This document shows positions 8,745 through 17,651 of a stretch of 64,000 nucleotides of DNA, one piece after another (the first letter of the stretch is position 1; every line of letters starts with the position of its first letter). The notes beneath the pieces are model-generated. The model saw nothing but the letters and a program-made list of their open reading frames with translations. It made no database searches and was not told the origin of the DNA. Source of the stretch: Arctic95D-9 sp035967665 (GTDB lineage: Bacteria; Verrucomicrobiota; Verrucomicrobiia; Verrucomicrobiales; DEV007); NCBI GenBank assembly GCA_035967665.1, contig JAYWLB010000076.1, forward strand, positions 124,001-188,000, read 5' to 3'. The translations under genes and the position numbers were made by a program.

Positions 8745-10844
8745 TCACGGCAATTCCAAAGTAAGTTGCACCGAAGTGCCTTCATTCAAGGTACTTCTCA
8801 CCTTCAAATTGCCGCCAATGGCCTGAGCCCGCATCCGCAGGTTCCTGAGGCCATTACCCTCCCTGAATTCTTTATCAAGATTGTTAAAACCGTCGCCGTC
8901 ATCCTCAATGAGGAGCTGAATTTTCCCCTTGCGACAGTCGATATCAATTTTCACGTTTTCAGCATTCGCATGCCGCACGATGTTGTTGAGGACCTCTTTG
9001 TAAATCAGGAAAATATCCCGCTTAAACTCTAGCGGAAGCCGGTCCCCGTGCGCTTCGCCATGCACCGTGAGGGTGTATTCATGAGCTCGAAGCAGCTTCG
9101 CAGCGGTCTCGCGAAAACGGGTCAGCATTTGCTGCCAGGTCTCCTCTCCCGGGCGAATCAGCCAGACAATATCACGCATCGATTCGATCGTTTTATCGGC
9201 AGTCGATTTGATCTCGGTCAATTCCTCGACAACCAACTCTGGCTCATCGACCTCCATTTTTCCGAGTTCGGCAAGGAGGGCGATACTACTGAGGTTACTC
9301 CCGATGTCATCGTGAAGATCACTCGCGATCCGCTGACGCAGGTCTTCCAAATCTTTTCGCCTCTGAACGCGCCCCCGCGAGAGAGCGACGAGCACGAACC
9401 CGATAATACCGGCGATGAACACACCGATCACCGATACGCCCTGCGTCACAGTGCGATCGACGAGGTTGAGACGCTGCTCCTCTTTCTCGAGCCAGCGCCC
9501 CACAAGAAGATTGCGCTTCGAAAGGCCGGAGAGCCAGTCCTCATAGGTCGCCAGTTTGCGGCGACTCGAATAGTTATCGACCAGAAACTGTGGGTTCCAG
9601 TTTGAAGAAACATAAGGGTGCAACGCGGTGACCGGCTTGCCCAGGGCCACATTATCGGTACCCGAATAAACGATCACTTCAGCAAGCTCAAAGGTGATTC
9701 TCCCCGGCGTTTTCGGTCCCTGAACACTGATTCGAATGTAGCGTCCATAGGCGTCATCAACGGGAGTGATCAGTGGATTTTCTCCGATCACACTGATTTG
9801 AGAAGGATTGTAACGTCCCAGCAGTTCCGCATTGCGCATGTCAGGGTCTTCCGAAATTTCGATGCGCATCGGATAGGGAAATCGCACCGTGGGATCGGGC
9901 AGTTTCACCGGCGCATCCGCGAGAATGATTTCGATTTGATCAATCTCCATCGCTTCCCCGAGATCCACCTGAACCCAGCTCCCCGTCGCCGGCTCGGTCG
10001 AGCGGCCCCGAAATCCGAGAGTCGGGCTTTCCTCGATCCCCTGCGGAATCCCCAGAGTTGTGATGCCGTCAGTGACAAAACGCTCCGACCAGCGGTCAGA
10101 CTGTTCTTCGGAATCCCGTGACGAGACCTTCTTTCCGACCGCGAGGTTCCGCCCCCCTTTGAGAATCATCACCTCACTGAGAGCCAGCGCAGGCTGCCCC
10201 GTGAACGGGGAACGCCACAAATCAAAAGCGGAAACCCGAACGTAGCGCCCTGATGCCCCTGACACCTCCCGGAAATAGGGCCAACGCCGGGCACCCGAGG
10301 TCGCGTCGCTACTTCCTTCAGCAAGAATCTGCGCACTTTGAAAGGAGGGATCATCCGATATTTCCACGCGAAACCCCTTGGGAAATCCATAGCCATAAAT
10401 CGTTTCGCTATCGACCTCAGCGGTAACCGGAAAAAGAGCGACCGCATCCGGGGAAACCGACTCCCCCATGTCAATCTGGACCCACTTGGGAGGATTGCTT
10501 TTCGCACCCACTTTATCATGATAACCAAATCCCGTGACCCGCTGGGTCTCGCGGACGACCCGGGGAAGGCTGTCGAGTTGAGCAATAATATCGGACTGAG
10601 CTTCCTCCAGATCCCGCAAATTACGGTTGAAGAGTCTTGCGATCTTGTCAGCAGTGGTCTGGCGGGGCGTCGTCACCGGATCGATCAGATCAGGAGGTAG
10701 AATTTCCGGTAAATCGCTACCATCCGAAGCGAGTGCCCCGGTGTCTTTAAACGGTGAGAGCTGCGCGAATCCCTGCGTGAGGGGGGCGAAGAGGACCCAC
10801 AGACCGGCAAGTCCACAGGTAAAGCAACGCAGAGAAGCGACCAT
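8745..10844 (-). CDS. Membrane histidine kinase with two extracellular discoidin-like domains (NarX/DesK type)
   Basis: The protein is 699 residues from the ATG at 10844, chosen because it opens directly with a signal peptide (MVASLRCFTCGLAGLWVLF). A longer frame starts at 10913. Two F5/8 type C (discoidin)-like domains follow, at about 80-225 and 230-405, each with the WVQ(I/V)D(M/L)GE strand and RYVR/RYIR turns. A membrane segment lies at about 468-489 (SVIGVFIAGIIGFVLVAL). The cytoplasmic part is a HisKA_3 domain with His511 in SDLHDDIGSN and an HATPase with EVLNNIVRHANA and DDGDGF. Discoidin domains usually bind carbohydrate or glycan, so the signal may be an extracellular polysaccharide; this is inference. 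The partner is the NarL regulator just downstream. Confidence 0.9.
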   Translation of the reverse strand: MVASLRCFTCGLAGLWVLFAPLTQGFAQLSPFKDTGALASDGSDLPEILPPDLIDPVTTPRQTTADKIARLFNRNLRDLEEAQSDIIAQLDSLPRVVRETQRVTGFGYHDKVGAKSNPPKWVQIDMGESVSPDAVALFPVTAEVDSETIYGYGFPKGFRVEISDDPSFQSAQILAEGSSDATSGARRWPYFREVSGASGRYVRVSAFDLWRSPFTGQPALALSEVMILKGGRNLAVGKKVSSRDSEEQSDRWSERFVTDGITTLGIPQGIEESPTLGFRGRSTEPATGSWVQVDLGEAMEIDQIEIILADAPVKLPDPTVRFPYPMRIEISEDPDMRNAELLGRYNPSQISVIGENPLITPVDDAYGRYIRISVQGPKTPGRITFELAEVIVYSGTDNVALGKPVTALHPYVSSNWNPQFLVDNYSSRRKLATYEDWLSGLSKRNLLVGRWLEKEEQRLNLVDRTVTQGVSVIGVFIAGIIGFVLVALSRGRVQRRKDLEDLRQRIASDLHDDIGSNLSSIALLAELGKMEVDEPELVVEELTEIKSTADKTIESMRDIVWLIRPGEETWQQMLTRFRETAAKLLRAHEYTLTVHGEAHGDRLPLEFKRDIFLIYKEVLNNIVRHANAENVKIDIDCRKGKIQLLIEDDGDGFNNLDKEFREGNGLRNLRMRAQAIGGNLKVRSTLNEGTSVQLTLELP

Positions 10845-11229
10845 CGGTTTAAAAGTATTTGGCAGGGTTTTCACGGGGAATAAAGCGGGAACGCTGGCCA
10901 TCCTATCACACAAGAAGCCCGTCGACTACCCCGGTGCTTACTCGTTTAAATGCATCCTCCTCAGATCTCATCGCCTCGCCGTTTTCGTGACACTGGTTCG
11001 ACTACGGTTCTCCCTGCCGCTCATAGGTATCGTCAGAGCAATACGGCGCAGGCATACCGACACAAAACAACAAAATGAATCGCAGATCTTTCAAGGCGGG
11101 GAGAAATAAACTTTACGTAATTGACGCATGACTCCGCATTTCATACGTCTAAGGATGTGAAGTCGCATCCCGCGTCATTGCGGAACGCACTCGAACCTAA
11201 ACTTGTAACTAACTAACTAAAAAAATCTT
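10845..11229. other. Intergenic region between divergent genes
   Basis: This 385-base non-coding stretch separates the minus-strand histidine kinase from the plus-strand small membrane protein. A TTGACG hexamer at 11121-11126 could be a -35 for the plus-strand gene, but no good -10 sits 16-18 bases after it. Just before the start at 11230 is a short tandem of TAAC units followed by seven A residues. No RNA gene or strong hairpin is evident. Confidence 0.5.
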
Positions 11230-11493
11230 ATGGGACTCATCGGAACTATTCTTGCAGTTGTGGGCGGAATCGCGCTCTTCGTATTCTGGATCATGACTTT
11301 GATCAAGCAATTCAAATCAAATGACACGCTCTGGGGTGTTCTCACTATTTTCTTCGCCATCCTCGCTCCGATCTGGTGCTTTATGAAAGGCCACAAAGGT
11401 CTCGGCATGAAGTTTGTTATCGCATTCGTGCTCTACCTGATCGGTTTCGCCCTCCTCGGTGGAAGCGGTGCGCTGGTTCCGCCACAAATGTAA
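11230..11493 (+). CDS. Small membrane protein of unknown function
   Basis: An 87-residue, very hydrophobic protein with three likely membrane segments: about 5-25 (TILAVVGGIALFVFWIMTL), 34-52 (LWGVLTIFFAILAPIWCFM) and 61-80 (KFVIAFVLYLIGFALLGGSG). Short basic loops (KQFKSND, KGHKGLG) lie between them. I do not recognise the family. It stands alone between a divergent kinase and the convergent ribF, with its own terminator 25 bases after the stop, so it is transcribed as a single gene. It could be a stress-related or envelope protein, but nothing in the sequence proves a role. Confidence 0.75.
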   Translation: MGLIGTILAVVGGIALFVFWIMTLIKQFKSNDTLWGVLTIFFAILAPIWCFMKGHKGLGMKFVIAFVLYLIGFALLGGSGALVPPQM

Positions 11494-11517
11494 TCCATTA
11501 CAGATAACTTTTCGAAA

Positions 11518-11549
11518 AGCAGTGCTCTTCACGGGGCGCTGCTTTTTTT
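11518..11549 (+). terminator. Rho-independent terminator
   Basis: The stem AGCAGTGC (11518-11525) pairs with GCGCTGCT (11536-11543), giving eight pairs including one G-U, around a 10-base loop. A run of seven T follows to 11549. It ends transcription of the small membrane protein gene and faces the 3' end of ribF, which stops at 11558. Confidence 0.85.
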
Positions 11550-11557
11550 GTGCCCTG

Positions 11558-12493
11558 TCAGGAAAAGACTGCGCGGGCCGCCTCAACATCCCGCGCGATC
11601 TGCGCCTTCAATGCCTCAATTCCATCAAATTTCTCCTCGCCGCGGAGAAATTTGACGAAGGTGACCTCCAACTCTTCGCCATAGATGTCCGAGGACATAT
11701 TGAAAAGGTGCACTTCTAAAAGACGCTTCACGTCACCTCCCTCGACAGTGGGCCGGTAACCGAGATTGGCGACGCCGTTCCAACTGTCGCCCTGACCGAC
11801 CACCGAAACGGCATACACGCCAGTCGGCGGAAGCTGCTCGCTGTGCACCGTGAGATTCGCGGTCGGAAAACCGATCGTGCGACCGAGCTGACGTCCTTTA
11901 ATCACCGTTCCGAGAACGGTGTAGTCGCGTCCCAGCAAAGCCTTCGCGATCTCGAAGTCCCCCGCCCCGACTGCCTCGCGGACCCGGGTGCTGCTCACGC
12001 GGTCACCGAGCACTTCCACGGTCGGAACCCCTGTCACCGCAAAACCGAACTCATCGCCCATACGGCGAAGCAATTCGATATTTCCGGACCGGGCTTTTCC
12101 AAACTGCCAGTCCTCACCGACACAAATGCGACCGATCCCGCTTTCTGGTGCCGCCTCTAACAAACTCTGAACAAACTCCTCTCCTGTCTGCGCCGAGAAG
12201 ACATCATCAAAGTTGATCACGAGCACATTCGAAATGCCGTGGTTGCGACCGAGGATTTCAACCTGATGCTTTGTCGAAGTGAGTAAACGCGGGGCATTGG
12301 ACGGAGCCAATACCTGGACGGGATGGGGATCGAAAGTCACGACCACGGCAGTGCCACCCTGTTCCCGCGCCGAAACGCGAGCGGCCTCAATCACTTCAGC
12401 GTGCCCGAGGTGAAGTCCGTCAAAAACACCAATCGCCAGATGCAGCGGCCCGGAGAGCCGCCCCAGTTCGTCCACCTGGTGAAGGAGATTCAT
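11558..12493 (-). CDS. ribF: Bifunctional riboflavin kinase/FAD synthetase RibF
   Basis: A 311-residue enzyme that phosphorylates riboflavin to FMN and adenylylates FMN to FAD. The N-terminal nucleotidyltransferase half shows AIGVFDGLHLGHAEVI (HxGH site), VTFDPHP and the ISSTRVRE-like VSSTRVREAVGAGD. The C-terminal flavokinase half shows KGRQLGRTIGFPTANL, GVYAVSV, GVANLGYRPT and LEVHLF. Length and order match bacterial RibF. It starts six bases after the truB stop, giving the common truB-ribF pair. Confidence 0.96.
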   Translation of the reverse strand: MNLLHQVDELGRLSGPLHLAIGVFDGLHLGHAEVIEAARVSAREQGGTAVVVTFDPHPVQVLAPSNAPRLLTSTKHQVEILGRNHGISNVLVINFDDVFSAQTGEEFVQSLLEAAPESGIGRICVGEDWQFGKARSGNIELLRRMGDEFGFAVTGVPTVEVLGDRVSSTRVREAVGAGDFEIAKALLGRDYTVLGTVIKGRQLGRTIGFPTANLTVHSEQLPPTGVYAVSVVGQGDSWNGVANLGYRPTVEGGDVKRLLEVHLFNMSSDIYGEELEVTFVKFLRGEEKFDGIEALKAQIARDVEAARAVFS

Positions 12494-12499
12494 CGTCGA

Positions 12500-13219
12500 T
12501 TACGCGCCGCGAAGTCGTGAAACCTCAGGCAAAGTCAGCATTTTAGAAATGATCTCGTCCCGGTCGCCATGCTTGAGCTCGTCAAACGTAACGGAACGCT
12601 CGAGATCGAATTTGCCGGAGTGCGTCCGTCGCAGCGCCTTGAGATGGGCTCCGCATCCGAGATCCTGACCGATGTCATGCGCATAGGTCCTGACATAGAA
12701 CCCTTTACTGCACTTCACCGTGAAATCGACGACAGGCAATTCGATCTTATCAATCGTGTTTTTAAAGACGTGAACAAACCGTGGATCGCGTTTCACCTCT
12801 TTACCCTGCCTCGCGAGTTTGTAGAGAGGCACCCCGTCCTTTTTGATCGCCGAGACCATGGGTGGAATCTGATAAAAATCACCTTTGTATTTGTCGAACG
12901 CAGCGGCGATCTCCTCATCGGAAAACGCGGGAACTTCCTTTTCCTCGAGCACTTCACCTTCAGCATCCTGAGTGTTTGTCGTTTTACCCAGCTCAAGAGC
13001 ACCGGTGTAGACTTTGTCCTCAGCCATGAGTAAATCCTGAATCTTGGTCGCCTTTCCGATCACCAGAATGAGCAAGCCTGTCGCCATGGGATCCAGAGTT
13101 CCGCAGTGACCGATTTTTTTGGTATTCAACGTCCGGCGTGCAACCGCGACAACATCATGAGAGGTCATGTCCTGGCCTTTATCGACCAACAAGACACCTG
13201 TGATAGGTTCAGAATTCAT
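12500..13219 (-). CDS. truB: tRNA pseudouridine(55) synthase TruB
   Basis: A 239-residue enzyme making pseudouridine 55 in the T loop of tRNAs. It has GVLLVDKGQDMTSHDVV, the catalytic loop GHCGTLDPMATGLLILVIGKATK with the nucleophilic Asp, YQIPPMVSAIKKDGVPLYKLAR, and KGFYVRTYAHDIGQDLGCGAHLKALRRT. The ATG at 13219 is preferred to a TTG at 13240 because it begins at the normal TruB N-terminus. The C-terminal PUA extension of E. coli TruB is short or missing here. It is followed by ribF after six bases. Confidence 0.96.
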   Translation of the reverse strand: MNSEPITGVLLVDKGQDMTSHDVVAVARRTLNTKKIGHCGTLDPMATGLLILVIGKATKIQDLLMAEDKVYTGALELGKTTNTQDAEGEVLEEKEVPAFSDEEIAAAFDKYKGDFYQIPPMVSAIKKDGVPLYKLARQGKEVKRDPRFVHVFKNTIDKIELPVVDFTVKCSKGFYVRTYAHDIGQDLGCGAHLKALRRTHSGKFDLERSVTFDELKHGDRDEIISKMLTLPEVSRLRGA

Positions 13220-13364
13220 AAGAAAAGTGATCCGGCTCAAAAAGAAGCAGGCCGGAAAGGCCGAAAATATCGCGGTCAGTGAGAAATGAAACCGATATTT
13301 TCAACGATGCGGTTTCCGCAGACTTTCCTGAGCGGCACATCAGGGGAAAAGCCCCGTTTTACCT

Positions 13365-14672
13365 CTATTGAGAGACATCGTAACAAATCAACCGCGACCC
13401 CATCTCATTCTGATTGATGAACAGTTTCCCGTCGCTGACGACGGGTGGAGCCCAGGTTTCCGGCGCGTAAAAAAGACGGGCTTTCGACACGATCTCAAAT
13501 CCGCCAGGACTGAGGTTCATTCGCAGAAGCGCGCCATTCTCCGTGAGGCACAGAAATCCACCATCGACATAGATCAAATGGGCGTGCCCCAGACTGATCG
13601 GGATAGGACGATCTTTCCACTGAATCGTGGTCTGATAAAAAGCCTCATTCCAGAGCAGACGCCCCGAACCCGCATCGAAAGCCAGCATGAGCCCGCCGTT
13701 TCCCCCGAACCCGTAGAGGTATCCGTCGTGGTAAATCGGAGTTTGAAACTGGCAGCCGAACTCGGGCGAATCCCAAACCGCACGGGGCTGAAAATTGGAA
13801 TCAAACTCGAGCATCAACCCGCCCAGTCCATAGTCCTCGGTGATAAAGACACGGTTCGGCCCGCACGGAACCGGCGTCGCGGCGTTCACACTCGCAAAAT
13901 TATCGGAACGCCAGGGAAACTCGCTGTCGATGTGACCATCCTTCGGGTTGATGCAGAGAAGCCCGCCATGAGGAGGCTTCACCATGCCGCCGGCAAAGAC
14001 AAAAAGTCGCTCTTCGCCGTTCACCATCCCGATAACGGGGGACGCGTAACTCCCGTTCCACTTGTGCGCATTCTGCCAGATCACCGACCCATCAGTTTTG
14101 TTAAAGGCAACGACACACGCCCCCTCAGCTCCGACCTGAACGATCAGTTTCTCACCGTGGATCAGCGGACTCGAACCGTAGCCGAAGAAGAACGGCGAAG
14201 GCCCGAAGTCGGCTTCAAGACGCTTCTGCCAGACGACCTCGCCCGTTTCGAGTTTCAAACAAATCAGGTCACCATCATTTCCCAGCGAATAGACCATACC
14301 CGTATCCGGATCAATTACGGGGCTGGAGCGTGGAGCGTCGACAATCCCGTAACTCTGAGCCACGTCGACGGCATACCGGTGCTTCCAGATATCTTCGCCG
14401 GTGTCGGCATTGAGGCAGCGAATCTCCTCCTCTTTCTCCAATTGGTGAATGAAAACGACCTTACCCCCTGCCACGACCACACCGGAATGCCCGCGACCAC
14501 GTTCGACTTCCCATTTCACAGGAGGCCCCACCTCATCGAATACCAGGTTGAGACCGGTTTCACCGCTGTGAAAATTATGCTGCGGCCCCAGAAAATGCGG
14601 CCAGTCTTCGGCGGAAGCCGTTGAAGCAGTGGCAATGACGAGACAAAGAATACAGTCCTTGAGAAAACTCAT
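13365..14672 (-). CDS. Secreted PQQ-like beta-propeller repeat protein, paralogue 1
   Basis: The 435-residue protein has a signal peptide (about 1-22, LCLVIATASTASA) and then repeated blades with tryptophan-docking character: LNADTGEDIWKH, LKLETGEVVWQKR, FNKTDGSVIWQN, INPKDGHIDSEFPW and FDAGSGRLLWNE. This is the PQQ-like/BamB-type eight-blade propeller common in secreted proteins of Planctomycetes and Verrucomicrobia, where most members bind no PQQ and have no proven function. It opens with DWPHFLGPQHNF, a phrase shared with the paralogue at 35257-36516 (NWSQFRGPNG). It stands alone between truB and a plus-strand dehydrogenase. Confidence 0.88.
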   Translation of the reverse strand: MSFLKDCILCLVIATASTASAEDWPHFLGPQHNFHSGETGLNLVFDEVGPPVKWEVERGRGHSGVVVAGGKVVFIHQLEKEEEIRCLNADTGEDIWKHRYAVDVAQSYGIVDAPRSSPVIDPDTGMVYSLGNDGDLICLKLETGEVVWQKRLEADFGPSPFFFGYGSSPLIHGEKLIVQVGAEGACVVAFNKTDGSVIWQNAHKWNGSYASPVIGMVNGEERLFVFAGGMVKPPHGGLLCINPKDGHIDSEFPWRSDNFASVNAATPVPCGPNRVFITEDYGLGGLMLEFDSNFQPRAVWDSPEFGCQFQTPIYHDGYLYGFGGNGGLMLAFDAGSGRLLWNEAFYQTTIQWKDRPIPISLGHAHLIYVDGGFLCLTENGALLRMNLSPGGFEIVSKARLFYAPETWAPPVVSDGKLFINQNEMGSRLICYDVSQ

Positions 14673-14752
14673 TCCGAAATGATAAGCCCTTTTATCGGGT
14701 TCGGTGTCAATTTTTCATGGAAAAACCAGTCGTTCGCTGGCTTCGTAACGCC

Positions 14753-15502
14753 ATGACAGAAAGAGTCGATCTGACAGGCAAACGGGCCATCATCACCGGC
14801 GCATCAAGCGGCATCGGGTTCGCCATTGCCCGGGAACTCGCCCGCAACGGAGTCTCCGTCGCACTCCTCGCCCGCAGAGAGCGCCGCCTTGAAAAGAATG
14901 TCATCAAAATCGTTGAGGACGGCGGTATCGCCGACTATGTCACCGTCGATCTTTGCGATGAGGAAGCCAACTGCGCCGCGATCGCAGCAGCGGCCTCAAA
15001 ACTCGACGGGCTCGATATCCTCGTGAACGCCGCAGGTCTCGCAAAACAGGCAAACCTCAGCGATGGGGACGTCGGGGATTGGAAAGCGATGCTCGATCTC
15101 AACGTTCTCGCTCTTGCCGTAGCGACCCGCGAAGCTCTCCCCTATTTCCCCGAAGAGGGCGGCCACATCGTAAACATTAGCAGTATGTCAGGCCACCGGG
15201 TTCCCGGTAAAGGAGGCTTTTACTCCGCCACCAAGTTCGCGGTGCGGGCCATGACCGAAGGTTTACGCCAGGAACTGCGCGAGGCCGGAAATCCCACCCG
15301 GGTCAGCAGCATCTCTCCCGGTTTTGTGAACACCGAGTTACTCGATCACTATTTCGGAGGGGAAAACGCGGCTTACGAACGCATCGGACACCCCATCCTC
15401 CAGCCTGAAGAAATCGCCGACCTCGTGCTCCATCAACTCACAATGCCGAAGACGGTCGAAGTCACCGATATTCTCGTGAGACCGACAGCGCAGAGAACCT
15501 AG
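14753..15502 (+). CDS. Short-chain dehydrogenase/reductase, YdfG-like
   Basis: A 249-residue classical SDR. The NAD(P) motif is ITGASSGIGFAIA, followed by LLARRERRLEK, suggesting NADP. Further motifs are VNAAGLA (NNAG position), the catalytic Ser in VNISSMSGH, and YSATKFA giving the Tyr-x-x-x-Lys pair. The ATG at 14753 (Met-Thr-Glu-Arg) begins just before the Rossmann fold; an in-frame ATG at 14717 would add 12 residues. Similarity is to serine/3-hydroxy acid dehydrogenases such as YdfG, but the substrate is not determined. It faces ilvA convergently with only 13 bases between the stops. Confidence 0.9.
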   Translation: MTERVDLTGKRAIITGASSGIGFAIARELARNGVSVALLARRERRLEKNVIKIVEDGGIADYVTVDLCDEEANCAAIAAAASKLDGLDILVNAAGLAKQANLSDGDVGDWKAMLDLNVLALAVATREALPYFPEEGGHIVNISSMSGHRVPGKGGFYSATKFAVRAMTEGLRQELREAGNPTRVSSISPGFVNTELLDHYFGGENAAYERIGHPILQPEEIADLVLHQLTMPKTVEVTDILVRPTAQRT

Positions 15503-15515
15503 AGAGCCCCCTGAA

Positions 15516-17057
15516 TCACCCGATCAGGTGCTGAGTGGCATCTTCACTGAGAGGGCGACAGGAACGAAATCCATCGCCACTGCTCGCGAGGTCAGCGAGA
15601 AATCCTTCACGTTCCTGCTTCGTCTCGAAGTCGATCCCAATGAGGGCACGGCCCACCCGCTCGCCGGAATACACATAATTGAAGTAGCAAAAACTGCCCC
15701 GTCCCCGAATCGTCTCGGTAAGATAGGAGCGAAGCGCCCCGGGCCGCTCGTAAAACTCCAGATCGAGAAAAAGCGGAGCCGCGAGCAAATCCGAACGCAG
15801 CGGCACAAGGCGGTAGCGAACCTCATCGCTCTCATCCAGCTCATCGAAAGCATACCCTTTTTCCCGAAGAGCGACACGGACCTGCTCCAGTTCCGCCTCA
15901 GAGCTGGTGATACCAAATAACGGTCGCGCGAGATCTTCACTATTCTTTCCGTATTGGAAAGTCCGGATTCCAACGCCCTGAAAAGCATCGTTGAGGAGTG
16001 TCAGCATCGAACCGCGACGCTCCGGAATCTCGATGTGAAAGTAGCGACGAACCCGGTCCCCTTCACCCACCTCACCGGCAATCGTAGCGAGCCGGTTGAA
16101 ATCGATGTTGGCACCACAGAGAACCACGAGAACCCGCTTTCCTTTGAGCTGCTCCCGCTGCTTCCAGGCACCGGCAAGGCCCATCGCTCCGGAAGGTTCC
16201 GAAAGGCAACGCAAACGGTCCCAATAGAGACGGATCGCCTCGGAAACTTCGTGATTCGTCACCGTGACAAATTCATCGATGAGCTCTTTGCAAATCTCAA
16301 AGGGGAGCGCCCCCGCCTTTCGCACCGCAGTGCCGTCACAGAAGATATCAAGTTCGGGAAGTCGCACCGGCTCTCCTGCCTCCACCGCGGCTTTCATCGA
16401 GGCCTGCCCCACGCCCTCAACTCCCACGATGTGAATCTCAGGATAGTAAGTCTTCAGCCACGCCGCAACTCCGGCAGCCATGCCTCCGCCGCCGATCTGA
16501 AGGTAGGCGACATCAAAAGGCCCTTCCCCTGACATGACCACTTCATCAGCGAGAGTCGCCTGCCCCGCCATCACTTGAAGATCGTCGTAGGCATGAACAT
16601 AGAGCAACCCCTCCGCCTCTGACTTGGCAAGTGCCGCCGCACAGGCATCATCGTAGGAATCACCGTGGAGGACGATCTCGACCCGGTCACCACCCAGCTT
16701 GCGAACGGCGCGCTGCTTCACGAGCGGGGTCGTCTGAGGCATGTAAATCGTCGCGTTGACTCCGAGCGCATCGGCAGCGAGCGCAACACCCTGAGCATGA
16801 TTGCCAGCCGAAGCGGTAATAACGCCGCGCTCTTTCTCCGCTTCGTTAAGAACCGCCATCCGGTTGTAGGAGCCACGCCACTTGTAGGCTTTAATCGGGG
16901 AAATATCCTCACGCTTCACAAAGACCTCAGCCTCACCGATACCGTCAATTCGCTCCAGCGGTGTCGGCGAAGCAATGCGGTAAACCCGCTCCCGCGCAAA
17001 AAGAATTTCCCGCCGGAGACGGCGAAGCAGCGATAGGTCCTGTTCTGAGTCAAACAT
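15516..17057 (-). CDS. ilvA: Threonine ammonia-lyase (biosynthetic threonine deaminase) IlvA
   Basis: PLP enzyme turning threonine into 2-oxobutyrate for isoleucine synthesis, 513 residues from the ATG at 17057; a GTG start at 17123 overlapping the upstream stop is also possible. The PLP lysine is in SPIKAYKWRGSYNRM, SAGNHAQGVA is the serine-like loop, and QIGGGGMAAGVAAWLK binds phosphate. The C-terminal 180 residues hold two ACT-like regulatory units (EIPERRGSMLTLLNDAF and LEFYERPGALRSYL), so isoleucine/valine control is expected. The length matches the long, regulated IlvA form. It is the last gene of a six-gene minus-strand run. Confidence 0.95.
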   Translation of the reverse strand: MFDSEQDLSLLRRLRREILFARERVYRIASPTPLERIDGIGEAEVFVKREDISPIKAYKWRGSYNRMAVLNEAEKERGVITASAGNHAQGVALAADALGVNATIYMPQTTPLVKQRAVRKLGGDRVEIVLHGDSYDDACAAALAKSEAEGLLYVHAYDDLQVMAGQATLADEVVMSGEGPFDVAYLQIGGGGMAAGVAAWLKTYYPEIHIVGVEGVGQASMKAAVEAGEPVRLPELDIFCDGTAVRKAGALPFEICKELIDEFVTVTNHEVSEAIRLYWDRLRCLSEPSGAMGLAGAWKQREQLKGKRVLVVLCGANIDFNRLATIAGEVGEGDRVRRYFHIEIPERRGSMLTLLNDAFQGVGIRTFQYGKNSEDLARPLFGITSSEAELEQVRVALREKGYAFDELDESDEVRYRLVPLRSDLLAAPLFLDLEFYERPGALRSYLTETIRGRGSFCYFNYVYSGERVGRALIGIDFETKQEREGFLADLASSGDGFRSCRPLSEDATQHLIG

Positions 17058-17119
17058 GTCAGTTGAAGTGTCGGACCGTAACCCCGATGCCGCCTTTTGA
17101 AAACCCCGTCTCAACTCAG

Positions 17120-17617
17120 TCACTGCATTTGCGTGTCAAAATCACGGGGACTCGTGAAATGAAATACCTGTAGGTGATCAAACTCGCTCAAAATATCGAC
17201 AAGCTCCCCCCGGCTTTTCCGCCGGAAATTAAAGACGAAACGAAAGAACTCCCCGTTGAACCGCTCAGGGCATCCCTCGCCGCAATCGGGCCTGTCCCTC
17301 CCCCGGTTTCGCCAGACTCGCCAAAACACCCGCCACAGACAAACGTGAGTGGGATAGTCGAAGAAAAAAACCGTATCGGCCCGGGCCAGTCGGGCCCTCA
17401 TCGTCGATGCGTAGTTTCCATCGGCAATCCATTCTTCCTCCTCTTCAAAGCGATCCCGGATCCTGGCGATGTTGGCATCAGAGTTGTCGAACACCCACCC
17501 CGACCGCCAAAACTCGCGATCCAGATGGATCGCCGGCAATCCCGTTTCATGATGCAACCGGCGGGCAAAGGTAGACTTCCCCGTTCCACTGCACCCGATG
17601 ATGGCAACCCTTTTCAT
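17120..17617 (-). CDS. P-loop kinase-like protein (topology modulation/adenylate-kinase-like)
   Basis: A 165-residue P-loop protein with Walker A GCSGTGKST at residues 8-16, an LDREFW motif near residue 34 and WIADGNY near 66. This is the arrangement of the small AAA/adenylate-kinase-like proteins often named topology modulation protein or FlaR-like. They probably phosphorylate a nucleoside or small molecule, but the substrate is unknown. An Arg-rich lid (RVWRNRGRDRPD) follows. It lies 34 bases after the ZIP transporter gene and just before ilvA. A second member of the same superfamily is at 24084-24578. Confidence 0.82.
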   Translation of the reverse strand: MKRVAIIGCSGTGKSTFARRLHHETGLPAIHLDREFWRSGWVFDNSDANIARIRDRFEEEEEWIADGNYASTMRARLARADTVFFFDYPTHVCLWRVFWRVWRNRGRDRPDCGEGCPERFNGEFFRFVFNFRRKSRGELVDILSEFDHLQVFHFTSPRDFDTQMQ

Positions 17618-17651
17618 TTACAGCGTGGCGAGGCTCTTTATCCCCTGTCTC

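Noticed and set aside
13347..13363. GGGG-AAAAG-CCCC hairpin near the PQQ-like gene end
   Set aside because: Only four stem pairs and the T run lies on the plus strand, where no gene ends, so it is not a believable terminator.
13368..14624. 418-residue plus-strand frame opposite the PQQ-like propeller
   Set aside because: Shadow of a signal-peptide-bearing propeller gene; the translation has no recognisable domain.
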